Below are positions 40,493-50,814 of a stretch of 64,000 bases of DNA, piece by piece; positions within the stretch are counted from its first letter, which is position 1, and each line of letters starts with the position of its first letter. Both the position numbers and the translations under genes were made by a program. This DNA is from Isoperla grammatica (Eukaryota > Arthropoda > Insecta > Plecoptera > Perlodidae): NCBI GenBank assembly GCA_945910005.1, contig OX246747.1:2526254-2590253 (forward strand), given 5' to 3'. The notes under the pieces are model-generated. The model worked only from the letters and a program-made list of their open reading frames with translations, was not told where the DNA came from and searched no databases.

Positions 40493-40797
40493 TTAAGTTT
40501 GAGCTATAGCCCTTTGCCCATATCCATTTTGTAACAATGATGTTTTAATTGTTTTATGTTCAGAGCTTAGGTGTTTAGCATCCGAAATCCTATACGCTCT
40601 AGTAGCCAGCGTGTTGAGCACAGCGCGTATTTGAGCTGGATGGTGGTGTGAGTCAGCATGCAGATATCGACCTGTGTGGGTTGCTTTCCTATACACCGAG
40701 TGTCCCAACGTTCCATCTTCATATCTCGTGACCAACACATCGAGAAAGGGTAGTTTATTATCGCTCTCCACCTCCATAGTAAAAGTTATGCTGTCAT
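40493..40797 (-). pseudogene. Penelope-like element: linker between RT and GIY-YIG
   Basis: The frame MEVESDNKLPFLDVLVTR, KATHTGRYLHADSHHHPAQI and LATRAYRISDAKHLSSE matches the region after the YVDD box in Penelope-like proteins. It is one frame away from the RT part (frameshift near 40,790). Confidence 0.85.
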
Positions 40798-41787
40798 TTA
40801 AGCTGTTAAGAATAACAGAAACTCATTTAGCTTCCCCATGCCATGGGGCCAAACCACGAAAGTGTCGTCTACGTACCTAAACCAATGTGTCGGTGCAAAC
40901 GTTGCTTTCTTAAGAGCATTAATCTCAAAGTCTTCCATAAATATGTTTGCTATTGCCGGTGACGCTGGAGAACCCATCGGCGTTCCCTCCACTTGTTTGT
41001 AGTATTCACCGTCAAACATAAAATATGTCGACTTCAGGACCCCCTCCACCAACGTTGCAATATGCGCAGGACATTTTTGGCGTATTACATAGACCGCCTC
41101 AACTATAGGAATTTTTGTAAACAAAGACACCAGATCAAAGCTCACCAGAATGTCACCACTTGTTAATTTCAACCCACTCAGAATGTTGACAAAATGGTAT
41201 GAATCCCTTATGTAAGAGGCTGCGTCTTCTACTACGGGTTGTAATTGTCCGGCCAAATATTTTGCCAGATTGTAAGATGGAGATGCGATCGCACTTACGA
41301 TTGGTCTAAGAGGAAAGTCCTGTTTATGCACCTTAGGTAGGCCATATAATCTCGGTATTCCTGAGTTCGACGGCAACAATCTCTGTTTGACATCACCGTC
41401 CAGGGGGGAACGTTTTATGTTGTCGGCTATCTCCTTCTCTGTCCGTGCAGTTGGGTTACGTTTCAGTTTCTTATAGGCTGAATCATTTAATAATTCATGT
41501 ATCTGTTGTTTATAGGTCTCAGTTTTCACAATTACAGATGCATTGCCTTTATCAGCTGGTACCACTAAAATATCCGGTCGTTCCCTAAGGGCTTTCAGCG
41601 CTCGAAATTCAGCAGGTTTTAAATTCGGGCGTGGTGGCTTCGCTATGCGGATTATCCTCGCTGCCTCTGACAGTATCTCTTCAGCGTCATTAATGGGCAA
41701 ACCTCGAATCGCTGTTTCCACCCCGCAAATGATATTCTCTACAGGAATACGTTTCGGTGCAACTGCATAATTAAAACCTTTAGTTAG
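40798..41787 (-). pseudogene. Penelope-like element: reverse transcriptase domain
   Basis: Characteristic blocks in order: VVPADKGNASVIVKT, IPRLYGLPKVHK, FPLRPIVSAIASPSYNLAKY, ILVSFDLVSLFTKIPI, GTPMGSPASPAIANIFMEDF and WFRYVDDTFVVW. The catalytic Asp residues (SFD, YVDD) are intact. The protein continues in another frame after about 40,790. It copies RNA at a nicked target; the family carries GIY-YIG instead of an AP endonuclease. Confidence 0.92.
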
Positions 41788-41808
41788 TACTGAAATCGTC
41801 GCTTACAT

Positions 41809-41819
41809 ATAGGGACAGT

Positions 41820-41877
<58 letters not shown>
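41809..41877 (-). rRNA. 28S rRNA gene fragment, downstream side of the R2 target (69 bp)
   Basis: The minus strand begins TAGCCAAATGCCTCGTCATC, continues with TAATTAGTGACGCGCATGAA and ends ATTCCCACTGTCCCTAT. This is the highly conserved 28S sequence immediately 3' of the R2 insertion point. It starts exactly at TAGCC, the base where R2 3' ends join, and stops matching after CCCTAT. It is a displaced fragment, not a functional rRNA gene. Confidence 0.93.
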
Positions 41878-42110
41878 GTGTCCCCCCCCCTTTCAACGAC
41901 AAGAGGCTCGGACAGAAGCGCCCCAAGCACCCTTTGGCCGCAGGGAGGGGTATTATGTGGGACATTCCCGCTGAGGGCAAAGAACCAAACAACCCAGGCC
42001 GACGGAAACGGGCCCGTCCAGCAACCGTCTACCCAAGAAGCCCGACCTGTTGCTCTGTCACGCTTCAGCGTGCGGCCACAGCTCCACAGATCTATTAACC
42101 TTGAACCAAG

Positions 42111-43013
42111 CTATCGTAATGCCACTCCAAAATCAGCCCAGGGTGACCTGGTCGTCATACAGTTGAAGCGAGCCCAGTTTAGCCACGAGCCGTTCAACAC
42201 CATCGTCGTGCAGCGCCGCATCACCCTCCTTGTGACACCCATACGGGTAAGCCCCAAGTCGGACCTACGACACCACACCCCTTTCCAGCTGATCGTCACC
42301 GGACAGCTTTGTACTTTTTCGATAGAAATTTTGTGACGTGCCGATATAGCGGCCAACAGGGCCTTGCTGCCCTGGTACTTGTCGTACTTTTTAAAGTGCA
42401 ACCGATCCAATCCTCCCGCACCGGATACTACCTGCGCGTCCACGATCACCGCTACTCCATCTCGGATCGCAACGATATCGGGTTTCTTATCTAGGAGCCG
42501 ACCGCCAAGATCATGCAAGTACTCTTTCTCGACCTCCCACCCTTTACGCGCGAGTTCAGAGGCGACTAAATCCCTGACGGCGTCGTGTCTCAACGTCCTT
42601 CCCCCGTGTGTTCGGAAGTAGCATTGAACAACGTGATAGGCCGTCTCGGCTCGTGCACCGCACCCGGCAGCACGGCACGAGTAATCGACCACATCACGCC
42701 GTCCACGGGAGAGACGAACACGTGTAGGTAAACATCCTGACCGAACTTGATGATAATGGACGTAATCCTTGCCGGATATTCCGCCCGAGTGCGTCAGTAC
42801 CCAGTCTGTACTCAAAGTTGAGGCCGCCGACTCTCGCAAGTCCCGGCCGTCAACCGCACCCCATAGTAAGTTCGTCATGCAGTCTCCTAACGCTGACGCC
42901 TTGTCCTCAGAGCCCGCGATACAGCGCAACACCTGCCGGCACTGTGCCACCCTTTTCCGGATGACATCAGTACTGGAAGCTGCCACTGCCGCAGCAGAGG
43001 AACTTCTAGTCAT
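42111..43013 (-). pseudogene. Element A: C-terminal CCHC and restriction-like endonuclease
   Basis: The 300-codon frame has GISGKDYVHYHQVRSG, GCLPTRVRLSRGR, then CRAAGCGARAETAYHVVQC, a C-x4-C-x7-H-x4-C pattern close to the R2 knuckle. It ends with KKPDIVAIRDGVAVIVDAQV, which holds the PD...D core of the R2-type endonuclease. Spacing to the RT fits R2-superclade proteins. In intact elements this domain nicks 28S or another target to prime cDNA synthesis. Confidence 0.9.
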
Positions 43014-44156
43014 TCGGACTAGTCTCGTGAGTAAGAGGAGTAAGACCTAAACATCCAGACTTGATTGGCGCATGGAAATACCCCTTGGGTGTGTCCATTG
43101 GCAGATGCAGCCAGGACCGGCACGCAGCCCGAATCCACCGATCGTACTTGCGCAGTACTTGATTTGTAAACCTACCCAGCACGAGTTCATGATGAAAACG
43201 TGGCAAAAGGTAGGTCGACAAAACCCTGAGCCTCTGCTGGGGCTTCAGGGGGGCCCTGGTAATGCGGTCAAGGGCATTACGCAAATCCGTACGACCGACT
43301 ACATCCACCTCCGAACCTCGGACCGTCACCCCTAGATACCTCCAGGGTTCAACAACCGTCCGCGACAGAAGGAGGGCTCCAGACGCCAGCCGAAACTGAC
43401 CGGAAACCACTTTAACCTTCTTGTCACGGCCGGACGGTTCAAAGGATGAGGTACCGCTTTTAGCAACATTTAAGAAGAGGCCGCACCGTGCCATCTCCCC
43501 CTCAAATTGAGTAAGGAGCAGAGATAGCCGAAACTGACCGGAAACCACTTTAACCTTCTTGTCACGGCCGGACGGTACAAAGGATGAGGTACCGCTTTTA
43601 GCAACATTTAAGAAGAGGCCGCACCTGGCCATCTCCCCCTCAAATTGAGTAAGGAGCAATTGCAACCCCGCCCGGGTTGACGCCACAAGAATAACATCAT
43701 CGGCGAAGGCTAGAGCATTCACACGCACCCCATTTAGATCAAAGCCGACTTCAGGACTAAGGCACCCTAAAGCTCTGTCAACCACAAGGTTAAACAAAAG
43801 GAGTTAAAGTGGATCGCCCTGACGAACCCCGCGACCAACAACCCGCACCGGAACCCCGGCCCCGCATTCAAAGTTCGTAACAGCATTGTCATAGATCCGG
43901 GCTACATAATCCACAAAAGGTTGTGGGAAGCCAAGGGACCTGACCGTGTCGACCAAGGCATATTTCGAGACAGTGTCAAAGGCTTTAGACACGTCTAGCG
44001 ATGCTAGGTGAAGTTGTCGACACGCACGACGCGATTCCGCAGTGAGGGCCGTGAGAATGGTAACATTCTACGCGCACCCATCCACTGGCTGGAACGCCCG
44101 CTGCCGAGAATCGGACAGCTGCTTTCTTTGAATACGCAATGCCAGGAGGCGAACTT
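43006..44156 (-). pseudogene. Element A: reverse transcriptase, broken, with in-frame 46-residue duplication
   Basis: Pieces in order on the minus strand: AFQPVDGCA, SLDVSKAFDTVSKYALVDTV, VGRGVRQGDPL, a stop codon (TAA) where Ser is usual, then LLFNLVVDRALG, VNALAFADDVILVA (FADD active site), and WRYLGVTVRG. The segment LLLTQFEGEMARCGLFLNVA...VVSGQFRL is present twice (repeats starting at 43,388 and 43,526, period 138 bp, in frame). One frameshift lies near 43,990. Confidence 0.9.
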
Positions 44157-44180
44157 ATTAGATGACGAGGCATTTGGCTA
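44157..44180 (-). rRNA. 28S rRNA gene fragment at the junction of two R2-type elements (24 bp)
   Basis: The minus strand reads TAGCCAAATGCCTCGTCATC then TAAT, identical to the start of the 69-bp fragment at 41,854-41,877. It begins exactly at the R2 3' junction base. It separates the 3' end of element B from the truncated 5' end of element A. Confidence 0.92.
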
Positions 44181-44530
44181 ATGACTGACGCGCCCCGGAA
44201 GAAAGGGGCCGCCTCTTCGGGTTTTAACTCCCCTAGAGTAAACAAAACTATAACCATTTGTAGAAGACAATTCCAGCATCAGGCTGTGATAGAAGAAGAG
44301 AGATTAATACGCAACAAAGGCGAACGTAAGTAACGAAACTTCCAGATGTGCCGAACCCGTCACAACTGTACAGTGGAACGACCAACTCTTACAACACGGC
44401 GCAGCGCGATTAAAATACAGTGTAAAGAGCTGTGTAATAAAAGGAATGGGGAAAACCCCGACTAGAACCCAAGGCTGGTCGTCCACACTGCCCCCAAACA
44501 AACCCCTCCCCACCTACCAATAAAACCACC

Positions 44531-45526
44531 CTAACCGTTGTCCAGAAACAACGTACCGGTGATGATAGAGGCTCTTAGGGCATTTAGGGAGAGGGTCGTC
44601 CCTAACCTACTAGAGAATATCCCGAGACCCTTCAACCTGTCAACAGTCGGCTGGGGGAGACACCCCCGAGCCCCTACCACCAGCGGTACAACCTCGAATT
44701 TGGAGACCCCCCACCGTGCCTTGAGGACCGGCTCCAGGGGGATGAACTTCCGGAACTTTTCGCTGTCCGCCATCGCCAGCCACGGCCCACTTTCGAACCT
44801 CACGGTGACATCGAGAACCGTGACCTTATCATTGTGTACAAACACAAGGTCAGGTTTAACCTTATCACCGCCAGGTGTAACGTCCTCGCACTCTTTTATA
44901 ATGGCCGATGGCTGGACAATATCGGCAATGGCACTAGAGACGCACTGTAAGATCTGATCGTGCCGATCCAACACGGCGCCAAGGCTCTTGGAGCACTCCC
45001 CTAACACGTGGGCAAGCGACTCAACAGGAGCGCTACAGTGACGACACCGCGCCGAATCAACCACTTTACACGCTAACAAGACCTGCCTGGTTCCAAACAC
45101 ATTGCAACGGAACTTGAAGGCGTCGATGAATTGGCTCTCAGAGAGCCTACTCAGGTCCGAAAGCCATCTGTTACTTAACGGGCTCGCCCTGAAGGCCTGA
45201 ACCCCAAGTCCGTGCAGGCCCATGCGCCCCCACCGATCAAACTCATCCATTTTCAACCTATCCGTCACCCTACGTACATCAACAGCCGCACAGGGCCAAG
45301 GGAGAGAAAGCGTTGACGCAATAACTCTGCAACGATTCTGGACCCTGTCCCCCTCAATCGCAGCCGCAAGGACAGGATCCAGAACCTTGCTAGCAGTGAT
45401 TACCGAATTTAGAGCGGCACACTTTATAATGTGTTTCAATCGGGGAATACCCAGGACGCCGTCCTTCCGTCTCGCATAAAGCAACCCATCGGGAGTCTGG
45501 GATGGAAGGTGTAAGAAGCCCTTCAA
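44531..45526 (-). pseudogene. Element B: C-terminal CCHC and restriction-like endonuclease
   Basis: The 331-codon frame has DGVLGIPRLKHIIKCAALNS, FKFRCNVFGTRQVLLACK, then CRHCSAPVESLAHVLGEC (C-x2-C-x8-H-x4-C) and KVKPDLVFVHNDKVTVLDVT with the PD...D nuclease core, followed by EKFRKFIPLEPVL. Sequence is clearly different from element A though the layout is the same. One frameshift near 45,500 separates it from the RT. Confidence 0.9.
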
Positions 45527-46738
45527 CCACCTTCCTAACCGCCCCGTCGACTTCCCGTAATTGGTTCTGCGAAGGTAACGAAAAGGACAAGATATGCGTG
45601 AAATGCGGCAGATAATAGGTTGTAAGGAGAGTTAACTTCTGCGTAGGTTTGAGCTTAAATGATGTGAAACGATCAATAGAGGCCAACACAGCATCGACCC
45701 TACGACGACACCGCATCCCATTGAAATATGACAAACTGCCACCCAGGTACTCTATGCAACCCTCAGGAGGCACACAGTGGACCCTGACCCCCCGCACCGA
45801 GAGGCCCGGATCTCCATGTAACCAAGTCTTCCCCGAGCTGGTTATAGTGAAGGTATGGCATTTTGCGATGGAAAGCTCCATGCCCAATTCCTTGAAGAAA
45901 GTATCAACCACCTGAAGGTGCACAGCAGCATCCTGGGGGGTGAGGGACAACAGGACGAGGTCATCCGCAAAGCCAAGCACGGAAACCTTCGAGCCCCGTA
46001 AAGGAAAACCCTTGGCCCCACAGACTCCCAACTTCTGCAGAAGGGGGTCTAGAACGATGTTGAATAGGAATGGCGAAATAAGATCACCCTGCTTCACACC
46101 CCTCCGGATGGGGACCACTATGGGCCCTTGCGTCCCATGAAAGGTGGTAACACAATTGGTGTAAGAGGACTGATCGACACTGATGATGGACTGGGGAACC
46201 CCCTACGCATGCAAGCGCTGAAATATTACATCATGAGGGACAGTGTCGAACGCCTTACGGACGTCAAGTTGAGTAACGACCAGACTCCCCTCGGCCTTTG
46301 CGGAAGCGATACATTCGTCTAAGATGATGAGATTGGTATGGCAACCATTCTCATTAACAAAGCCCTTCTGCCAAGGGTTAAAGTTCACCAACTCCCGGAC
46401 GCGTCTGTCCATACACGCGAAGAACATACGGGCCAACACGGAGGAAATGGTGATTGGCCTCCAACTGTCAATGTTGGACAAATCCTCAGACTTTTTGGGA
46501 ATGAGAGTGGTCCTATTCACTCGCCATCCCTCCGGTACCCAACCCACACTCCAACAAAAGTTAAAGAACGAGGCAAGGCCAACTGTCGTACCCTTCCGCA
46601 AAAGGTGGGATTTACGCAGCCCATCTAAGCCAGCAGCAGTTCCAGCCTTAACCTTTTTGGAGATTCTGAATGCAACCTCCGCATAAGTAATGGGTGTAAG
46701 CAAGGATTCCCGAGAGGGAGAGGTGTGAGTGGCAGAAG
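45500..46738 (-). pseudogene. Element B: reverse transcriptase
   Basis: Blocks in order: KVKAGTAAGLDGLRKSHLL, WRVNRTTLIPKKSEDLSNID, WRPITISSVLARMF, FVNENGCHTNLIILDECI, VTQLDVRKAFDTVPHDVI, then an in-frame TAG near 46,206, RRGVKQGDLISPFLFNIVLD, VSVLGFADDLVLLSL and CIEYLGGSLSYFNG. The catalytic residues (QLDVRKAFD, FADD) are present. The single stop and the frameshift near 45,500 disable it. Confidence 0.9.
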
Positions 46739-46739
46739 G

Positions 46740-47210
46740 TGCGTTTTTTAGTATCAGTCACACTTTGGAGAATAGTGCCGAGGTAATTTGTGAAATGTTT
46801 TGTTTCATTCGGCAACCCTCCATCATCAGGCACCGATTCCATCAGCTTCTTCCGCTCATCCAAAAGCGAATTTAAAGTGTCAGTCTGATCTTTTAAAAAA
46901 TTGTCGATGTTGGCAGCCTTCTGTTTTTTTTTTTAAATAGAATTCATTTGGTGAATATGGCTTGGATTGTGTTAGATTTACAGTGGTTTTGCTTGAAGAG
47001 CTGATAGGCCTACTAGCTGGATATGAGTGTTCTCTTTCTTCAACATCCGTTGACTGCTGTTGGCTGGGGTTGTGTTGACGAAACTGCCGGGACTGCTGGT
47101 TGCTGGCGACTGATTTTTTGAAAATGCCTTCAAAGGAAGACGTGGCGGCAATGGGTTAGAGCTGCCGGATTGGCTGCATACTTGATTTTTCTCCATGTTT
47201 TTGAAAGTTC
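46740..47210 (-). CDS. Putative host or transposon coding remnant (two exon-like pieces)
   Basis: The minus strand has an acceptor-like gattgtgtttcag before MEKNQVCSQSGSSNPLPPRL and a Ser/Pro-rich stretch. After a T-rich gap comes NIDNFLKDQTDTLNSLLDER, KLMESVPDDGG and THFTNYL-like sequence (KHFTNYLGTILQSVTDTKKR). The last part looks like the C-terminal helix of MADF/SANT-type proteins, but this is a weak resemblance. Element B begins right after it, so the composite inserted here. Confidence 0.3.
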
Positions 47211-47220
47211 TGAAACACAA

Positions 47221-47737
47221 TCAACAAAAGTGATTAGAAACTTATCTACAGGCAACTACAAATTGTGCAAATACCCTACTAGGGCCTAGTGGATTTTAAG
47301 TAACTAAAATCAAGTTTCTGAGCAGTAGGACTAGACATAGGCCTATGCCAATGACTGATTGGCAGTGATTGCTAGTGTGCATTCTCTTGCATGTTGTGAG
47401 ACTGCCAACAGAAGACTCATAGCTGCATATTGATGGAACAGGCATACCTGTTTTTTTGTCAGTTTGGCCTAGGTTGGAGAGACATACATCAAATGCAGAG
47501 TTTAAGCTGACTTGAGAAATTGATTGGATAAACCATAATTGATATCCTGACTTTCTGCCTAACAACAAAGAAACTTTGACTACACGTTTATTGTTTTTCT
47601 GTTCAACTGTCACGTTGATACTGAACCATGAAGTGCAAGTTGTAAATGTGATTGATCAAGAGCTGTCGAAAACTCATGGGAGGATTCATTTAATACCCAT
47701 TGGTGTGGAACGAACTTTAAACACTAAACAGTGATTA
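47221..47737. other. No recognisable gene
   Basis: An open minus-strand frame 47,296-47,613 shows no family motif. Confidence 0.4.
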
Positions 47738-47893
47738 TCTACGTTTACCACACGAGCTAAGTCCGTACTATCCTGTACGTACTCGATATCCAGTCCCAGT
47801 TGGGTATCTGTTATCGTACCAAATGTGACTGACATTTATCAGGGAATCTACTGCGATCATGGTGGCGCGTGTGGTAAACCGTAAACGTAGTCT
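47738..47893. repeat. Short inverted-repeat element
   Basis: ctacgtttaccacacgag at the left and its partner cgtgtggtaaaccgtaaacg at the right form imperfect terminal inverted repeats about 155 bp apart. Possible miniature element; no clear target duplication. Confidence 0.45.
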
Positions 47894-48400
47894 TTTTGAA
47901 CGAGTTGCTGGACTGAACTTATCTTTAACTTACGTTTTTTTCATAATAAATGGCTCAAGATAGCTCATGGCCTTAAAATAATGCCATTCTTGCCACTGGC
48001 TGGCGCAGCTTTCATGGAGCGCCACTCTCTCATGTATTTGGCCAGCAGTCTTTCCCAAGATGTTTGGCACGTTGGTACTGAAAGCAATTATTAAATTGTT
48101 AAAAATGTGTTTTGCAACATAAGACGTAATAATGTAGGCCTAGGGCTAGACTGTATCATACAGATCATTTTTAATGTGCTAGGGCCTAGTTCGTATTTAC
48201 ACAACTAAATTAACGTTCTAGGCCTATGTTATGTTACTAGGCCTAGGCCTAGCCCTATCTTTAGCTACAAACAAGCACAGAGGAACAAGGTATCAGGAAT
48301 AGGCTAGGCCTAGCCTAGGCTATCCAGCCAACACGTGCAGGTTTCAGAGCTAGAGGTTATGTTTGTCATTCTGTCGTGTTTATGTTATTATAACTTTGAT
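47894..48400. other. No gene; many aggcctaggc-type short palindromes
   Basis: Repeated ctaggcctag-type motifs occur between 48,130 and 48,330. No other structure. Confidence 0.4.
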
Positions 48401-48404
48401 AATG

Positions 48405-49145
48405 TTAATTGGTACATTGAAAACAAGGCACCACTATAAATAGGAGGACAAGCAGCTACCAAACAACAGTAAAAGCAAAATATCTATCTGTCACATATCT
48501 AGGAACTTTAAGTATGTATCTAGTAAGTAGGTTGGTACTACTGTATGCTAAATGCTGATTGGCTCCCGCCTACCGGAAGTCGTTCATGTATACACAGTCT
48601 GTCTTACCTGGGCATGGACGCAGCTAGCGTCATGGATTTATCAATAAACTTCTCTTTCCTAATCGAGTTTGTGTACGAGTACAAATTCATTATATGGTGT
48701 CAGAAATGTTTTTAGCATTACGACGAACATTTCCAACAAAAAAATGCGGCGTAAAAACGGAAAACGTGTTTTGATAAATGCATAATTGACTCACATAACC
48801 TTACTTCGCGTAAGTATGACAAGACTTCAACAAACCATCCGTTCTGGACCTGAAGGGCAATATCTGTGCCAACTGGTTAAAATGGAAAAAGCAGTTTGTG
48901 ATCTATATGGCTGCAACAGGGTTCGACCAAAAGGCAGAAGCACAGAAAATAGCTATGCTCGTAAATCTGCTAGGGCCTGATGCCATAGACATATTTGACA
49001 ACTTTGCCTACGCTAGGACAGAGTCTACTACACAATTCGATGTAGTATTAGGCAAGTTCGAGGAGTACTGCCTCCCAGGAAAGGAACGGACATCGGCCCA
49101 AGAAAGAAAATTGAAAAATTTTACAATGGCATTTCTGTTTTCTCT
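48405..49145 (+). mobile_element. Ty3/gypsy fragment: LTR end, primer-binding site and partial gag
   Basis: Upstream are a TATA-like ctataaatagg (48,434) and caataaac (48,643), as in an LTR. Then follows tggtgtcagaaatg (48,694), the common form of a gypsy primer-binding site. The coding part from about 48,880 reads KKQFVIYMAATGFDQKAEAQ, IAMLVNLLGPDAIDIFDNFA and VLGKFEEYCLPGKERTSAQE, which is the central part of metazoan gypsy Gag. The sequence then changes abruptly at about 49,145, so protease and Pol are absent. The left LTR edge was not fixed. Confidence 0.7.
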
Positions 49146-49480
49146 TCATACTTAATTCTAAATCCAATAATTCTAGTTGAGCTTTTTTTAATTTATTGAC
49201 AAGTTCGTAATTCACAAAAGCTATTTTATTTTTATTTTCTTCTAACTTGTCGAAATACTTTTTTTGTTCTTTACTTCCAGCTCATGTAACTCTTTTGGTT
49301 TCTGCATTTTAAAATCATACTTCTTCATTAGCAAGTCCTTTTGTGTGCTTGCTAAGTCTTTTTTTGTATAAGCCCAGTTGAAGATTCGGGTGTTATTGTT
49401 TGACATTTTTGGCTCCCCAGTATTTGAAATACTAGGCCTCCTCCTACTTGCCCAGTCTCTGGTAGAAGTTGACAATGATT
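49120..49480 (-). pseudogene. Coiled-coil remnant of a Myb/SANT-like or similar protein
   Basis: The minus-strand frame TKKDLASTQKDLLMKKYDFK, ELHELEVKNKK and, after a frame change, EENKNKIAFVNYELVNKLKK, AQLELLDLEL is a long charged helix. It resembles the C-terminal helices of Myb/SANT-like proteins linked to Harbinger transposons. Assignment is weak. Confidence 0.3.
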
Positions 49481-50224
49481 ATGTAACAGAAATCATTCGC
49501 CCAATAGTATATAAAATAACGGGCATTGATCCCCTTAGAAGCATTGTACTGCAGTAGACCTACTTTTAAAAATTGATATTGTTTATAAACATAAAAGAAC
49601 AATAGGTGTATATCATCTTAAGAACATAGGGTCAAGTGGTGTACAGGGTTCCCAACAAAAAAGTCAAAATAATTTCTCTGACTTTCCCTGACCAATTGTT
49701 TAACATTTCCCTGATCAATTTAATCACCATTACAACTCTTAAAATGAATAAGCACATCATTTTAGTGATAACAATTTAAAATGTAACATTTTATTACTGA
49801 GACTATTCTTGTTATTAAAACAATGGTATATACTATATAGGTATATACATAACATTATAAACAGATAATGATTTTTTTAAATGTGGCCTCCTCCTCCCCT
49901 TATAGCCACACCCGCTCACACCACTGTTGACGATTTAAAAATGAAAGTATATCTCACATTTTTTTACTAAAAAAGACTTATATATTCTGTTATTTAACTG
50001 AAATACTTTTACAATTTAAAAATGAAGACAAATCTCACATTTTTTACTTAAGAGTAACACATTCTGTTATTAATTTAACTGAAACCATTTTTTTACATTT
50101 TAAAAATGAAAAGACTAACATTTTCTTACTGAAAAAGTGTAACATATTATTCTAAACTGAAACAATTTAAAATGCTTTTATTTATTAGTGCTACTTTGTA
50201 TTGTAGCACTGTCAACTGTCAAAA
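49481..50224. other. No gene; AT-rich with repeated short blocks
   Basis: Three or four diverged copies of a block like aaaatgaaagtatatctcac and ttactgaaaaagtgtaac occur between 49,930 and 50,170, spaced by about 80-90 bp. Confidence 0.5.
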
Positions 50225-50280
50225 ACAACTGTCATGAGAGGTGAGAGCATTGCTTTACGCAATGCTCTCATGACAGTTGT
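50225..50280. repeat. Long hairpin with a 7-nt bulge
   Basis: ACAACTGTCATGAGAG and CATTGC on the left pair with GCAATG and CTCTCATGACAGTTGT on the right around the loop TTTAC. The left arm has an extra GTGAGAG, so the stem is 22 bp with one bulge. Confidence 0.8.
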
Positions 50281-50341
50281 GTTTTCTTTTGTTCAAGTAA
50301 GGCAATGGTATGCTCAATTTGCCTCTCTTCTTGTTGCTTCA

Positions 50342-50712
50342 GGGACTGCCACCTTATCGTGGTGGGCAGGTTTGCGTGCTTTGTTTTTCCCGAGAGCTAG
50401 GCCGGCGGAAGCGTATGCTTCTAGTAGGGCCACCCAAGCCGGACTGGTCGAGGAGGAAAAGTCAGACGAAGTGCAGTCCACACTCCAATCCCCTTTCCCC
50501 CCCACTGACCCATTGAATATTTCTCCTCCCACTTGGCCCTGCCCTCCCTTACTGGACTCCCGTATGACGACTCACGCGACGTATAATGGATCTGATTCGG
50601 ATGTGGCTTTATTCTTCATTATCATCTTTCTCATTTTCATTATCATCCGCTCATCGTCTCGATTAGCCATCGTTGCATAAATATGAGACGTTAAGCCCCA
50701 TTAATCAATCAA
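50342..50712 (+). mobile_element. SINE family B with type-1 tail
   Basis: Full copy from gggactgccaccttatcgtg to gagacgttaagccccattaa with atcaatcaatt. It closely resembles the copies at 8.94 and 27.31 kb. Confidence 0.93.
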
Positions 50713-50814
50713 TTTTCTCTTTATGCGCAAAAATGATATGTAGTGTTGACGCAGGTATGTTCAGCCCTTTTGCTATGCTGATTTTTTTTTCGTTCATCAG
50801 CAATAACAAAAGCT

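Larger units (their letters stand above)
39670..41790 (-). mobile_element. Penelope-like retroelement (GIY-YIG type), damaged
   Basis: On the minus strand the element has a reverse transcriptase, a GIY-YIG endonuclease, then a non-coding 3' region with a hammerhead ribozyme. The coding order RT then GIY-YIG is diagnostic for canonical Penelope-like elements. Coding starts near 41,787 (NYAVAPKRIPVENIICG). The N-terminal part and the upstream terminal repeat are missing. One frameshift and one stop make it non-autonomous. Confidence 0.92.
41878..44156 (-). mobile_element. R2-superclade LINE 'element A', 5'-truncated
   Basis: The minus strand order is: part of RT, CCHC knuckle, restriction-like endonuclease, 3' UTR (41,878-42,110), then 28S sequence. 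Truncation falls within the RT. The element is flanked by the 24-bp 28S segment TAGCCAAATGCCTCGTCATC+TAAT on its 5' side and the 69-bp 28S segment on its 3' side. Damage: a frameshift near 44,000, a stop near 43,803, a frameshift near 43,010, and an internal 138-bp duplication. Confidence 0.9.
44181..46738 (-). mobile_element. R2-superclade LINE 'element B', 5'-truncated
   Basis: A different R2-type element lying upstream of element A in the same orientation. It has RT, CCHC, restriction-like endonuclease and a 3' UTR (44,181-44,530) that ends at 28S TAGCC. The 5' side stops at about 46,738 against unrelated sequence, not 28S. A related fragment lies at 22.4-22.64 kb. Confidence 0.9.

Noticed and set aside
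41809..41877. Functional 28S rRNA gene
   Set aside because: Only 69 bp match, with abrupt ends, next to mobile elements. It is a displaced fragment.
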